A DNA stretch of 64,000 bases from Neorhizobium galegae (lineage in GTDB: Bacteria > Pseudomonadota > Alphaproteobacteria > Rhizobiales > Rhizobiaceae). The notes under the pieces were generated by a model. The model was given only the letters and a program-made list of their open reading frames with translations. It made no database searches and had not been told where the DNA came from. The stretch spans positions 1,706,052 to 1,770,051 of the forward strand of contig NZ_JAGIPG010000002.1 of assembly GCF_017877055.1 (NCBI RefSeq). Reading direction: 5' to 3'. A program made the position numbers and the translations under genes. Shown piece after piece: positions 1 through 9,198 of this stretch (the first letter of the stretch is position 1; each line of letters starts with the position of its first letter).

Positions 1-647
1 CCTCTGGGAAACGACGGGTTTTGCCGGTTTGTTATTGCCCCTTCTCCAGTTCAGGATCGGCCGCCTGAGGGATCGATAGACCAGCAATAGAGCAATCAGC
101 GCGATGTGAATGAACGGCACCAGCGTCACCGATTTGACCGCCAGTACGTAGTGGAGCGCCCCACCGGCGGCAATCAGGTAGATCAGCCTGTGCAGCCTGT
201 TCCAGCCCTGGGCGAGCTTGCGGATCGACCAGTTGTTGGAGGTGACCGCAAGCGGGATCAGCATCAGCAGACAGGCAAAGCCGATAGTGATATAGGGCCG
301 CTTGGCGATATCGCCGCCCACCGCGCCAAAATTGAAGCGCAGGTCGAGCGACACATAGACCGAGAAATGCAGAGCCACGTAATAGAAGGCGATCAGCCCG
401 AGCGCCCGCCGATACCGCACCCAGTTGATCCCCGCGAGATCGCGCAACGGCGTGATCGCGAGCGTCGCGATGATGAACCGCAGGGCCCAGATGCCGAGCT
501 GGTGCTCGAACTCCTTGACCGGATTGAAGCCCAGCCCGCCCGTCAGCCCTAGATAGAAATACCAGACGGCAGGAGCGAGCCCGATCACGTAGAGCGCCCA
601 GACGCTTGCCTTGTGATAGCGGCGGGGCAGGGCGGGGATGGAGGCCA

Positions 648-648
<1 letters not shown>
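1..648 (-). CDS. msrQ: MsrQ, haem-binding membrane subunit of the periplasmic methionine sulfoxide reductase (3' end outside window)
   Basis: Integral membrane b-type cytochrome that passes electrons to MsrP for repair of oxidised methionines in periplasmic proteins. The reverse strand gives 216 codons, open to the window edge, starting MASIPALPRRYHKASVWALY. Several hydrophobic helices are visible, with histidines of the ferric-reductase-like fold in FYYVALHFSVY and LHRLIYLIAAGGALHYVLAV. The family is usually 200-220 residues, so probably only a short tail is missing. The ATG overlaps the msrP stop by one base (TGATG), so the two are translationally coupled. Identification relies on this fold plus the msrP neighbour. 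Confidence 0.93.
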
Positions 649-1592
<944 letters not shown>

Positions 1593-1800
1593 GTCGAAAA
1601 TCTCCTCTGCGGCAACGAGTGCCTTCTTGCTCCTATACGTAACGCGGAACCGAAAGGTTTCACAGCGGCGCGAAGATTGCTGCGAGCCACGTTTGCGTGA
1701 AAAACCGGAGGTTTGCAGATGGAAATGCCATCGATGGAACCCCATTTCGGTTTCTTCAGTTCTCATCTCAGGGCATTCGCCCGCCAGGAGGAGATTTTAG

Positions 1801-2211
1801 ATGACGGCACGCACCTGGGATGCCGGGCGGATTGAAACAATTGCCGATCGCGCCGAGAGATTGCGGCGCCTGCGCCGCCTTGCGGGGATCGCGCGGCTGA
1901 TGGATACGGCGATCGGCATTCCGGGCACCCGTATCCGTTTCGGCGCCGACTCCGTCTTCGGCCTCATCCCGCTCGTGGGCGATGCTGGCGGTGCGCTGGT
2001 CGGCCTTTACATCGTCAACGAAGCGCGCAAGCTCGGCCTGCCGCCCGCAAAGCTCACCCGCATGCTCGGCAATGTCGCTGCCGACTCCCTGCTCGGCAGC
2101 GTGCCGCTGGCGGGCGATGTCTTCGACCTCTTCTTCAAGTCGCACCGCCGCAACGTCAAGATGATCCTCGAACACTTCGACGTCCATCCTGATGAACTGC
2201 GGGAGAGGTGA
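1801..2211 (+). CDS. DUF4112 domain-containing membrane protein
   Basis: A 136-residue protein of the DUF4112 family, function unknown. The domain runs through nearly the whole protein: an N-terminal basic helix (RAERLRRLRRLAGIARLMD), then IRFGADSVFGLIPLVGDAGG and a second copy-like hydrophobic hairpin LLGSVPLAGDVFDLFF, consistent with two re-entrant or membrane helices. Start supported by AGGAGGAGATTTTAG just before ATG. Stands alone between divergent msrP and ilvD. Confidence 0.85.
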   Translation: MTARTWDAGRIETIADRAERLRRLRRLAGIARLMDTAIGIPGTRIRFGADSVFGLIPLVGDAGGALVGLYIVNEARKLGLPPAKLTRMLGNVAADSLLGSVPLAGDVFDLFFKSHRRNVKMILEHFDVHPDELRER

Positions 2212-2377
2212 GGGCGCCTGGTCCGACGCTCAAGTCCAACCGTACCGCTTTGGCCTGTCATGATAGTGACACTCCGGGCGCTTTGCGCTAGGAAAGCCGC
2301 AAAACCATGGGCTTTTGCGCGCGTCTCCCGAAAGGGGTAGACTGCGCCGGCCCGAACAAGAGATCGAGGACAACACC

Positions 2378-4213
2378 ATGCCAGCTTACCGCTCGAGAAC
2401 CACGACCCACGGCCGCAACATGGCGGGCGCGCGCGGGCTTTGGCGCGCAACCGGCATGAAGGACAGCGACTTCGGCAAGCCGATCATCGCGGTGGTCAAC
2501 TCCTTCACCCAGTTCGTGCCCGGCCACGTGCACCTGAAGGACCTCGGCCAGCTCGTCGCCCGCGAGATCGAGGCGGCCGGCGGCGTCGCCAAGGAATTCA
2601 ACACGATCGCCGTCGACGACGGCATCGCCATGGGCCATGACGGCATGCTCTATTCGCTGCCCTCGCGCGAGATCATCGCCGACTCGGTCGAATACATGGT
2701 CAACGCCCACTGCGCCGACGCCATGGTCTGCATCTCCAACTGCGACAAGATCACCCCCGGCATGCTGAACGCTGCCATGCGCCTCAACATCCCGGCCGTC
2801 TTCGTTTCCGGCGGCCCGATGGAGGCCGGCAAGGTGGTCCTGAAGGGCAAGACCCATTCGCTCGACCTGATCGACGCCATGGTCGCCGCCGCCGACGACA
2901 AGATGAGCGACGAGGACGTCAAGGTCATCGAGCGCTCGGCCTGTCCGACCTGCGGTTCGTGCTCGGGCATGTTCACCGCCAATTCGATGAACTGCCTGAC
3001 CGAAGCGCTCGGCCTGTCGCTGCCCGGCAACGGCTCGACGCTCGCCACCCATGCGGACCGCAAGCGCCTGTTCGTCGAGGCCGGCCACCTGATCGTCGAT
3101 CTCGCCCGCCGTCACTACGAGCAGGAAGACTATTCCGTCCTGCCGCGTTCGATCGCCACCAAAGAGGCCTTCGAAAACGCCATGGCGCTCGATATCGCCA
3201 TGGGCGGTTCGACCAATACCGTGCTGCACATCCTCGCCGCCGCCTATGAGGGCGAGGTCGATTTCACCCTCGACGACATCGACCAGCTGTCGCGCAAGGT
3301 GCCGTGCCTCTCCAAGGTCGCGCCGGCCAAGGCCGACGTCCATATGGAAGACGTCCACCGCGCCGGCGGCATCATGTCGATCCTTGGCGAACTGGACAAG
3401 GGCGGGCTGCTCAACCGCGATTGCTTCACGGTCCATGCAGAAACGCTCGGCGATGCGATCGACCGCTGGGACATCACCCGCACCAACAGCGAGACGGTCC
3501 GCAACTTCTTCCGCGCAGCACCGGGCGGCATTCCGACCCAGGTTGCGTTCAGCCAGGACGCCCGCTGGGACGATCTCGACACCGACCGCGAAGCGGGCGT
3601 CATCCGCTCGGTCGAACATCCGTTCTCCAAGGACGGCGGCCTTGCGGTCCTCAAGGGCAATATCGCCATCGACGGCTGCATCGTGAAGACGGCCGGCGTC
3701 GACGACTCGATCCTGAAATTCACCGGTCCGGCCCGCGTCTTCGAAAGCCAGGATGCCGCCGTCAAGGCGATCCTCGCCAACGAGATCGTCGCGGGCGACG
3801 TCGTGGTCATCATCTACGAAGGCCCGAAGGGCGGCCCGGGCATGCAGGAAATGCTCTATCCGACCAGCTACCTGAAATCGAAGGGCCTCGGAAAGGCCTG
3901 CGCCCTCATCACCGACGGCCGCTTCTCCGGCGGCACGTCCGGCCTCTCGATCGGCCACGCCTCGCCGGAAGCCGCCAACGGCGGCACGATCGGCCTGGTG
4001 CGCGAAGGCGACAAGATCGAGATCGACATCCCGAACCGCACGATCAATCTCGCGGTTTCGGACGCCGTCCTCGCCGAGCGCCGCAAGGAGCAGGACGCCT
4101 TCGGCTGGAAGCCGTCGCATCCCCGCAAGCGCAACGTCACGACCGCGCTGAAGGCCTACGCCGCGTTTGCTGCGAGTGCTGACAAGGGCGCCGTGCGGAT
4201 CTTGCCGGAGTAA
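2378..4213 (+). CDS. ilvD: Dihydroxy-acid dehydratase
   Basis: Cytosolic Fe-S enzyme of branched-chain amino acid synthesis: dehydrates 2,3-dihydroxy-isovalerate and -methylvalerate to the 2-oxo acids. 611 residues, the usual IlvD length. Cluster and active-site motifs are intact: [11 protein letters not shown] (Cys122) and [19 protein letters not shown] (Cys189, 192, 195). The frame is open from 2315, but [20 protein letters not shown] matches the conserved N-terminus and has ATCGAGGA upstream. Monocistronic, followed by a strong hairpin. ilvA lies 30 kb away, so there is no ilv cluster. Confidence 0.98.
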   Translation: MPAYRSRTTTHGRNMAGARGLWRATGMKDSDFGKPIIAVVNSFTQFVPGHVHLKDLGQLVAREIEAAGGVAKEFNTIAVDDGIAMGHDGMLYSLPSREIIADSVEYMVNAHCADAMVCISNCDKITPGMLNAAMRLNIPAVFVSGGPMEAGKVVLKGKTHSLDLIDAMVAAADDKMSDEDVKVIERSACPTCGSCSGMFTANSMNCLTEALGLSLPGNGSTLATHADRKRLFVEAGHLIVDLARRHYEQEDYSVLPRSIATKEAFENAMALDIAMGGSTNTVLHILAAAYEGEVDFTLDDIDQLSRKVPCLSKVAPAKADVHMEDVHRAGGIMSILGELDKGGLLNRDCFTVHAETLGDAIDRWDITRTNSETVRNFFRAAPGGIPTQVAFSQDARWDDLDTDREAGVIRSVEHPFSKDGGLAVLKGNIAIDGCIVKTAGVDDSILKFTGPARVFESQDAAVKAILANEIVAGDVVVIIYEGPKGGPGMQEMLYPTSYLKSKGLGKACALITDGRFSGGTSGLSIGHASPEAANGGTIGLVREGDKIEIDIPNRTINLAVSDAVLAERRKEQDAFGWKPSHPRKRNVTTALKAYAAFAASADKGAVRILPE

Positions 4214-4220
4214 AGGTAGC

Positions 4221-4253
4221 GACTGCCGGCCGTGTTCAACGCGGCCGGCAGTC
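4221..4253 (+). terminator. Hairpin terminator-like structure after ilvD
   Basis: Perfect 12-bp stem: GACTGCCGGCCG at 4221-4232 pairs with 4242-4253, with a 9-nt loop. It begins 7 nt after the ilvD stop. It is followed by TCCTTGG rather than a clean U-run, so intrinsic termination is likely but not certain. Confidence 0.7.
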
Positions 4254-4280
4254 TCCTTGGTTCGCGCCCTCCTAGTTTTG

Positions 4281-4297
4281 GTAAGGAAATTCCTTAC
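4281..4297. promoter_or_regulatory. Palindromic operator of the toxin-antitoxin operon
   Basis: GTAAGGAA-A-TTCCTTAC is an exact inverted repeat (8-bp arms, 1-nt centre), 23 nt before the antitoxin ATG. A TACAAT hexamer (4295-4300) that could serve as -10 overlaps its right arm. This is the expected arrangement for autorepression by an AbrB/MazE-fold antitoxin alone or with its toxin. Confidence 0.7.
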
Positions 4298-4320
4298 AAT
4301 AATGACAAAAGGAGGCGCCG

Positions 4321-4536
4321 ATGATTACCAGCCGGCTCACCAGCAAATCACAAACGACCATTCCGCAATCCGTTCGCAATGCCCTCAAGCTGCGGGAAGG
4401 CGATGAAGTGGTCTACACATTCGAGCCGGATGGCCGGGTGTTGATCGCTCGCGCGTCCCAGCCGGTCGATGATCCGTTTGCCACGTTCGATGAGTGGGAT
4501 AGCGACGCCGATCGGAAGGCCTATACCGGCCTTTGA
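4321..4536 (+). CDS. AbrB/MazE-type antitoxin of a type II toxin-antitoxin pair
   Basis: 71-residue DNA-binding antitoxin. The N-terminal swapped-hairpin AbrB/MazE fold is recognisable in MITSRLTSKSQTTIPQSVRN followed by LKLREGDEVVYTFEPDGRVL. The acidic C-terminus (DDPFATFDEWDSDADRKAY) is the usual toxin-neutralising tail. Strong Shine-Dalgarno AAAGGAGGCGCCG. The toxin reading frame overlaps its 3' end, and a palindromic operator lies just upstream. PrlF/SohA-type naming is possible; the partner is PemK-like. Confidence 0.88.
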   Translation: MITSRLTSKSQTTIPQSVRNALKLREGDEVVYTFEPDGRVLIARASQPVDDPFATFDEWDSDADRKAYTGL

Positions 4537-4870
4537 GCAGGGAGATATCGTCCGGGTACCGTTTCCCTATACGGATCGGGATACTCGACAGCGCCGCCCG
4601 GCACTCGTTGTGTCGTCCGGCGGGATCGGAGAAGATGCGGCCCTGCTGTGGGTGGTCATGATCACCTCGGCCGAAAATCGCCCTTGGATCGACGATATCG
4701 AGATCCCGGATCACGCCAGCGCAGGGCTTCCAGCGCCATCCGTTGTCCGTCCCGTCAAGATCGATACCGTCGAGGCCGGCCATGTCGAACCGATCGGCAA
4801 GTTGTCCGACGAGGTCAAGCAATTGGTCATTCGCCGCATCGCCGGGATTCTAACCACAACACCGCGCTGA
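4490..4870 (+). CDS. PemK/MazF-family endoribonuclease toxin
   Basis: Predicted mRNA-cleaving toxin (CcdB/PemK fold). After a short lead-in, the motif FEQGDIVRVPFPYTD and RRPALVVSS match the PemK core; IKLSDE-like C-terminal features appear as IGKLSDEVKQLVIRRIAGIL. About 126 residues from the ATG at 4490, which overlaps the antitoxin by 47 nt; a second ATG at 4469 is equally possible because neither has a clear ribosome site, suggesting translational coupling. A start nearer the conserved core would need a non-canonical codon. Confidence 0.85.
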   Translation: MSGIATPIGRPIPAFEQGDIVRVPFPYTDRDTRQRRPALVVSSGGIGEDAALLWVVMITSAENRPWIDDIEIPDHASAGLPAPSVVRPVKIDTVEAGHVEPIGKLSDEVKQLVIRRIAGILTTTPR

Positions 4871-4884
4871 GGTGTACGCCTGGT

Positions 4885-5250
4885 TCACAGCGGCCGGCTC
4901 AAGTTCTCGTAAGCCTCATCCAGCTGCTTCAGCCGCTCCGTATACGACGCCCGGATGCATTCGACATCTTCGCCGCAGGCCTGGCGTTTCTTCAGCCAGG
5001 CGCTCTGTTCGTCCTGCAGCTTGCCGCGGTTGCCCATCGCCATCAGGCCGGTGAGGATATCGAAGGTGGTGACCATTTTCACGTCGGCATCGTTGAGCGT
5101 GCGCGTGTCGCAGATCACCTTCTCGTCGGCCGCAAGGTCTGCCCGTTCGCAGTCGAAACTCGCAGCGGCTGCAGTTCGGGGCAGGCCTGAAAGCGTCAGG
5201 CCGAGAAGAAGGCTGGTCGTCAAGGCGATTGCGATGGTAAAACGTCTCAT
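4885..5250 (-). CDS. Secreted LprI-like (DUF1311) small protein
   Basis: 121 residues with a clear signal peptide (MRRFTIAIALTTSLLLGLTL, cleavage after TAAAA) and a mature domain with cysteines in SFDCERADLAADEKVICDT and QACGEDVECIRASY, the pattern of the LprI/DUF1311 family, some members of which inhibit lysozyme. The frame opens at 5277, but 5250 has GGAG 7 nt upstream and starts the signal peptide. Convergent with the toxin, 14 bp away. Target unknown here. Confidence 0.8.
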   Translation of the reverse strand: MRRFTIAIALTTSLLLGLTLSGLPRTAAAASFDCERADLAADEKVICDTRTLNDADVKMVTTFDILTGLMAMGNRGKLQDEQSAWLKKRQACGEDVECIRASYTERLKQLDEAYENLSRPL

Positions 5251-5287
5251 GGCTGCACTCCAGATCTCCATGCGCAACGCCTGGAGA

Positions 5288-5668
5288 TCACCTCAGTTCC
5301 CAGAGACTCCAGAGAGCGAAGGCGAGACAACAGAGCCAGATGGCAATGATGAAGGCGAAACCGGCACGGCTGGTAGGGCGTTCCGCCCAGCGCGCGGCGT
5401 CTTGGCGGAACTCGCTCATCAACGGCTCCGGCACGAGCCTGACGGCGAGCATGATGCCGAGCGGCACGATCAGCAGATCATCGAGATAACCGAGGACCGG
5501 GATGAAATCCGGAATGAGATCGATCGGCGACAGCGCATAGGCTGCGACCGCGCCGGCGGTGAGCTTGGCATGCCATGGCACGCGGCGATCGCGCGAAGCG
5601 AACCACAACGCCAGGATGTCGCGTTTCAGCCGTTTTGCCCAACCTTTTGCACTTGCCAGCCAGGTCAT
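5288..5668 (-). CDS. YkvA-family (DUF1232) membrane protein
   Basis: 126 residues. The DUF1232 signature is clear: WHAKLTAGAVAAYALSPIDL followed by IPDFIPVLGYLDDLLIVPLG. A C-terminal transmembrane helix (AFIIAIWLCCLAFALWSLW) follows. Function unknown in bacteria. Divergent from the DegP-like gene, so the 137-bp interval holds both promoters. Confidence 0.85.
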   Translation of the reverse strand: MTWLASAKGWAKRLKRDILALWFASRDRRVPWHAKLTAGAVAAYALSPIDLIPDFIPVLGYLDDLLIVPLGIMLAVRLVPEPLMSEFRQDAARWAERPTSRAGFAFIIAIWLCCLAFALWSLWELR

Positions 5669-5805
5669 GTTTTTCTCCGCATATCGGCCCTATATAGGGT
5701 GAAAAGCTTGACGGTTTTCGCCATCGTTTCCGTTGTTCCGCCACCTTTCCTTTCTAGCGTCTCGCGCTACAAATCGATCCGGATTTTTCTCACATGAGGA
5801 CTTAC

Positions 5806-7206
5806 ATGCTGACCATGCCGAAACGCGTGTCGACCGGCCTTCTCGCCCTTGCTCTCCTGATGCCCGTGGCGGCGGTCGCGCAGGAGAAGGTGGTGCCACA
5901 GAGCCGCCAGGAAATGCAGCTCTCTTTCTCGCCGCTCGTCAAGCAGACCGCCGGCGCCGTCGTCAACGTCTATGCCGAGCGGGTGGTGCAGCGCCTCAAT
6001 CCGTTCGCGGGGGACCCCTTCTTCGAGCAGTTCTTCGGCCAGCGCATGCCGAACCGTTCGGAAAAGCAGTCGTCGCTCGGCTCCGGCGTCATCCTTGCGG
6101 CTGACGGCCTCGTCGTTACCAACAATCACGTGATCGAAGGCGCCGACGATATCAAGATCGCGCTTGCCGACGGCCGCGAATTCCCCTGCGACGTCGTGCT
6201 GAAGGACGAGAGCATCGATCTGGCTGTGCTGCGCATCAAGTCGAAAGAGCATTTTCCGGTTCTCGCCGTCGGTGATTCCGATCGGACTGAAGTGGGTGAT
6301 CTGGTGCTGGCGATCGGCAACCCGTTCGGCGTCGGCCAGACGGTGACCAGCGGCATCGTCTCCGCGCTGGCCCGCAACCAGGTCACCACGGGCGATTTCG
6401 GCTTCTTCATCCAGACCGACGCCTCGATCAATCCGGGCAATTCCGGTGGCGCGCTGATGAATATGAACGGCGAGCTGATCGGCATCAACACCGCGATCTT
6501 TTCACGCGGCGGCGGTTCTAATGGCATCGGGTTCGCGATCCCCGCCAACCTCGTGAAAGTCTTTTTGGCGGCGGCTGCCGCAGGCAAGACCAGCTTCGAA
6601 CGCCCCTTCGTCGGCGCAAGCTTCGATGCGGTCAATTCGGATGTCGCCGAAGCGCTCGGCCTCAAGACCGCCCGCGGCGCGCTGGTGACCCGCGTTGTCG
6701 AGGGCGGACCGGCGGACAAGGCCGGCCTCAAGCCCGGCGAAGTGGTGACCGCGGTCAACGGCATTTCGGTCGAGCATCCCGATGCGCTGGGTTATCGGCT
6801 GACCACCGCCGGTCTCGGCAGGCAGGCGGTGCTGACCGTCCAGACCGCCGACGGCCAGCGGCAGGTGAACCTCGCGCTCAACACCGCCCCGGAAACCACG
6901 CCGCGCGACGAGCGGCTGATCGAGGGGCGCAATCCGTTTGCCGGCCTTCGGGTTGCCAATCTGTCGCCGAAGCTCGCGACCGAACTGCGCATCCCGGCTG
7001 AAAAGACCGGGGTGGTCGTGACCGACGTGACGCGCAACTCTCCCGCTGCCCGCCTCGGCTTCCAGCCGAAGGACATTCTGATCTCCCTGAACGGTACCGC
7101 GGTTACCAGTACCAAGGGCATGGAAACCATGCTCGACGACGATCCGGGCTTCTGGCGGGTCGAGATCGAACGTGGCGGCCAACGTATCCGGCAGTTCTTC
7201 CGATGA
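5806..7206 (+). CDS. DegP/HtrA-family periplasmic serine protease (Do-like)
   Basis: Periplasmic protease/chaperone for damaged envelope proteins. Signal peptide in the first 24 residues, then a trypsin-like domain with intact triad His108 (VVTNNHVIEG), Asp138 (DESIDLAVLRI) and Ser213 (NPGNSGGAL), then two PDZ domains (about 270-360 and 380-466). About 466 residues. Start at 5806 is preferred over 5794 because GAGGA lies 5-6 nt upstream. It overlaps rarA by 4 bp (ATGA), so the two are probably cotranscribed. Whether it is DegP or DegQ cannot be decided by eye. Confidence 0.95.
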   Translation: MLTMPKRVSTGLLALALLMPVAAVAQEKVVPQSRQEMQLSFSPLVKQTAGAVVNVYAERVVQRLNPFAGDPFFEQFFGQRMPNRSEKQSSLGSGVILAADGLVVTNNHVIEGADDIKIALADGREFPCDVVLKDESIDLAVLRIKSKEHFPVLAVGDSDRTEVGDLVLAIGNPFGVGQTVTSGIVSALARNQVTTGDFGFFIQTDASINPGNSGGALMNMNGELIGINTAIFSRGGGSNGIGFAIPANLVKVFLAAAAAGKTSFERPFVGASFDAVNSDVAEALGLKTARGALVTRVVEGGPADKAGLKPGEVVTAVNGISVEHPDALGYRLTTAGLGRQAVLTVQTADGQRQVNLALNTAPETTPRDERLIEGRNPFAGLRVANLSPKLATELRIPAEKTGVVVTDVTRNSPAARLGFQPKDILISLNGTAVTSTKGMETMLDDDPGFWRVEIERGGQRIRQFFR

Positions 7207-8519
7207 GCGGTGATCTTTTCGCGCCGAAGGTTCCGGAAGAGGTCGCCAACCGGCGGCCGCTTGCCGACCGCCTGCGGCCGAAGTCGCTCGCCGAAGTCAC
7301 CGGCCAGCCGCATTTGACGGGCGAGGACGGCGCGCTGCGGCGGATGATCGATAGCGGCTCGCTCGGTTCGATGATCTTCTGGGGTCCGCCCGGCACCGGC
7401 AAGACCACGGTGGCGCGGCTGCTTTCGGGCGAGGCGGGGCTTGCCTTCGAGCAGATCTCGGCGATCTTCTCCGGCGTCGCCGATCTCAAGAAGGTCTTCG
7501 AGACCGCACGCCTGCGCCGAATGGACGGGCGCCAGACGCTGCTCTTCGTCGATGAGATCCATCGCTTCAACCGCGCCCAGCAGGACAGTTTCCTGCCCGT
7601 CATGGAGGATGGCACCGTCATCCTGGTCGGCGCCACCACCGAAAACCCGAGCTTCGAACTCAACGCCGCTCTCCTGTCGCGGGCCCGGGTGCTGACCTTC
7701 CGCAGCCATGACGAGGAAAGCCTGAGCGAGCTTCTCACCCGAGCCGAACAGGCCGAAGGCAAGCCGCTGCCGCTCGACGAGGATGCGCGTGCCAGCCTGA
7801 TCCGCATGGCCGATGGCGACGGCCGCGCGGTGCTGACGCTTGCCGAAGAAGTCTGGCGCGCCGCGCGGGAAGGGGAGGTCTTCGATACGACGGGTCTCAC
7901 CCAGATCGTCCAGCGCCGTGCTCCGGTCTATGACAAGGCGCAGGACGGGCATTACAATCTGATCTCGGCGCTCCACAAGTCTGTGCGCGGTTCCGATCCC
8001 GATGCTGCGCTCTATTATCTGGCCCGCATGTTCGATGCCGGCGAGGATCCGCTTTATCTCGGCCGCCGGCTGGTGCGCATGGCGGTCGAGGATATCGGCC
8101 TTGCCGATCCGCAGGCGCTGGTCGTCTGCAATGCCGCCAAGGACGCCTATGACTATCTCGGTTCGCCGGAAGGGGAGCTGGCCTTTGCGCAGGCCTGCGT
8201 CTATCTGGCGACCGCGCCGAAATCCAACGCGGTCTATACCGCCTTCAAGGCCGCCACCCGGGCCGCCAAGGAAAACGGTTCGCTGCTGCCGCCCAAGCAT
8301 ATCCTGAATGCCCCGACCAAGCTGATGAAGGGCGAGGGATATGGCGACGGGTACCGCTACGACCACGACGAGCCGGATGCTTTTTCAGGTCAGGATTATT
8401 TTCCGGAGAAAATGGGCCGGCAGACATTCTACGATCCGCCTGAACGCGGTTTCGAGCGTGACATCCGCAAGCGGCTCGACTGGTGGGCCAAGCTTCGCAA
8501 GGAACGAAACCCCAAGTAG
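7203..8519 (+). CDS. rarA: Replication-associated recombination protein A (RarA/MgsA AAA+ ATPase)
   Basis: Clamp-loader-like ATPase acting at stalled replication forks. 438 residues: Walker A GPPGTGKTTVARLL (61-74), Walker B LLFVDEIHRFN, sensor-type GATTENPSFELN, then the C-terminal tetramerisation domain with DAALYYLARMFDAGEDP and YRYDHDEPDAFSGQDYFPE, typical of the family. The start overlaps the protease stop as ATGA. Convergent with DUF1883, 18 bp away. Confidence 0.96.
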   Translation: MSGDLFAPKVPEEVANRRPLADRLRPKSLAEVTGQPHLTGEDGALRRMIDSGSLGSMIFWGPPGTGKTTVARLLSGEAGLAFEQISAIFSGVADLKKVFETARLRRMDGRQTLLFVDEIHRFNRAQQDSFLPVMEDGTVILVGATTENPSFELNAALLSRARVLTFRSHDEESLSELLTRAEQAEGKPLPLDEDARASLIRMADGDGRAVLTLAEEVWRAAREGEVFDTTGLTQIVQRRAPVYDKAQDGHYNLISALHKSVRGSDPDAALYYLARMFDAGEDPLYLGRRLVRMAVEDIGLADPQALVVCNAAKDAYDYLGSPEGELAFAQACVYLATAPKSNAVYTAFKAATRAAKENGSLLPPKHILNAPTKLMKGEGYGDGYRYDHDEPDAFSGQDYFPEKMGRQTFYDPPERGFERDIRKRLDWWAKLRKERNPK

Positions 8520-8537
8520 ATCCTCTGCTGAAACCGA

Positions 8538-8852
8538 TCAGGAGGCCTGTTTCTGGGCCAGGACATTGGCTGGCGCCCCGATCAGCCTGACGGAAGATTC
8601 CGCCAGCCCGTGGTGGCCTTCCATGTCCACGATGACGTGCCAGTGGCCAGCCTCGGGGATCACCAGACGGATAGGGGATCGCTTGGCAACGCCCCCGACA
8701 TATTTGAAATCAAGCAGTTCGGTAAAGCGCTGAAAATTGGCAGCGTTCATCAGGCGCACGTTATTCACCGCATTCAACGTCACCTCGATCGTCGTCCCCG
8801 CGCGCTGCGGTTTGAGATCGTAGTGGGTAAAGCGGAAATTCGGGACGGCCAT
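8538..8852 (-). CDS. DUF1883 domain-containing protein
   Basis: About 104 residues, DUF1883: FRFTHYDLKPQRAGTTIEVT, NVRLMNAANFQRF and RLVIPEAGHWHVIVDMEG are the family blocks. The function is unknown; some homologues are fused to TIR-like domains elsewhere. The frame is open up to 9155; the ATG at 8852 has GAGG 5 nt upstream and gives the typical family N-terminus, while 8885 has no ribosome site. A perfect 7+7 palindrome lies about 39 bp upstream. Confidence 0.8.
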   Translation of the reverse strand: MAVPNFRFTHYDLKPQRAGTTIEVTLNAVNNVRLMNAANFQRFTELLDFKYVGGVAKRSPIRLVIPEAGHWHVIVDMEGHHGLAESSVRLIGAPANVLAQKQAS

Positions 8853-8890
8853 TCCTGCCTCATTGATGCCAGCATAGAAGTTCATCAATC

Positions 8891-8908
8891 TTAACGATGT
8901 GTCGTTAA
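8891..8908. promoter_or_regulatory. Palindrome in the DUF1883 / small-RNA divergent region
   Basis: TTAACGA-TGTG-TCGTTAA is an exact inverted repeat between the DUF1883 start (minus strand) and a candidate plus-strand small RNA. Its size and symmetry fit a dimeric repressor site. The cognate regulator is not identifiable from this window. Confidence 0.45.
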
Positions 8909-8940
8909 CGAATGGTGGAACATTGCAGTTACCTATGTGT

Positions 8941-9092
8941 TTAGTTCTCTGAAGACCAACTTCAGCCGGCACAATCCCCATGCCGCGCCGAAGACAATTA
9001 GGCGGCTTTCTTCCCCTGCAGCCGCCGCACAAGAATAGTATTTTGACCTCCAATCTGCCTGTCCCGCCGTCTCCTCGCGGCGGGATTTTCTT
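8941..9092 (+). ncRNA. Candidate trans-acting small RNA with Rho-independent terminator
   Basis: A gene-free stretch contains three successive stem-loops and ends in an intrinsic terminator with no gene upstream on that strand. Stems: CTGAAG/CTTCAG (8949-8965), GGCGGCT/AGCCGCC (9001-9026) and CCCGCCG/CGGCGGG (9063-9084) followed by ATTTTCTTT. The terminator loop reads TCTCCTCG, and the linker contains GACCTCC, both anti-Shine-Dalgarno-like, as in rhizobial alpha-r small RNAs. A CTATGT hexamer at 8933-8938 could be the -10. The 5' end is a guess. It could instead be leader RNA of the downstream hydrolase. Confidence 0.5.
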
Positions 9093-9198
9093 TGCGTCAG
9101 GAATTTTTGGCGTGGCAAGAATTTTGGCGTGGATTGTCGGCCCACGCCCTTCCACTCCGTCCTTGGGGCATCACCAACCGATCCCCGAGGAGGACGTC

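Noticed and set aside
2288..4120. 610-codon frame antisense to ilvD
   Set aside because: Shadow of a highly conserved gene; composition is not protein-like and no start signal is present.
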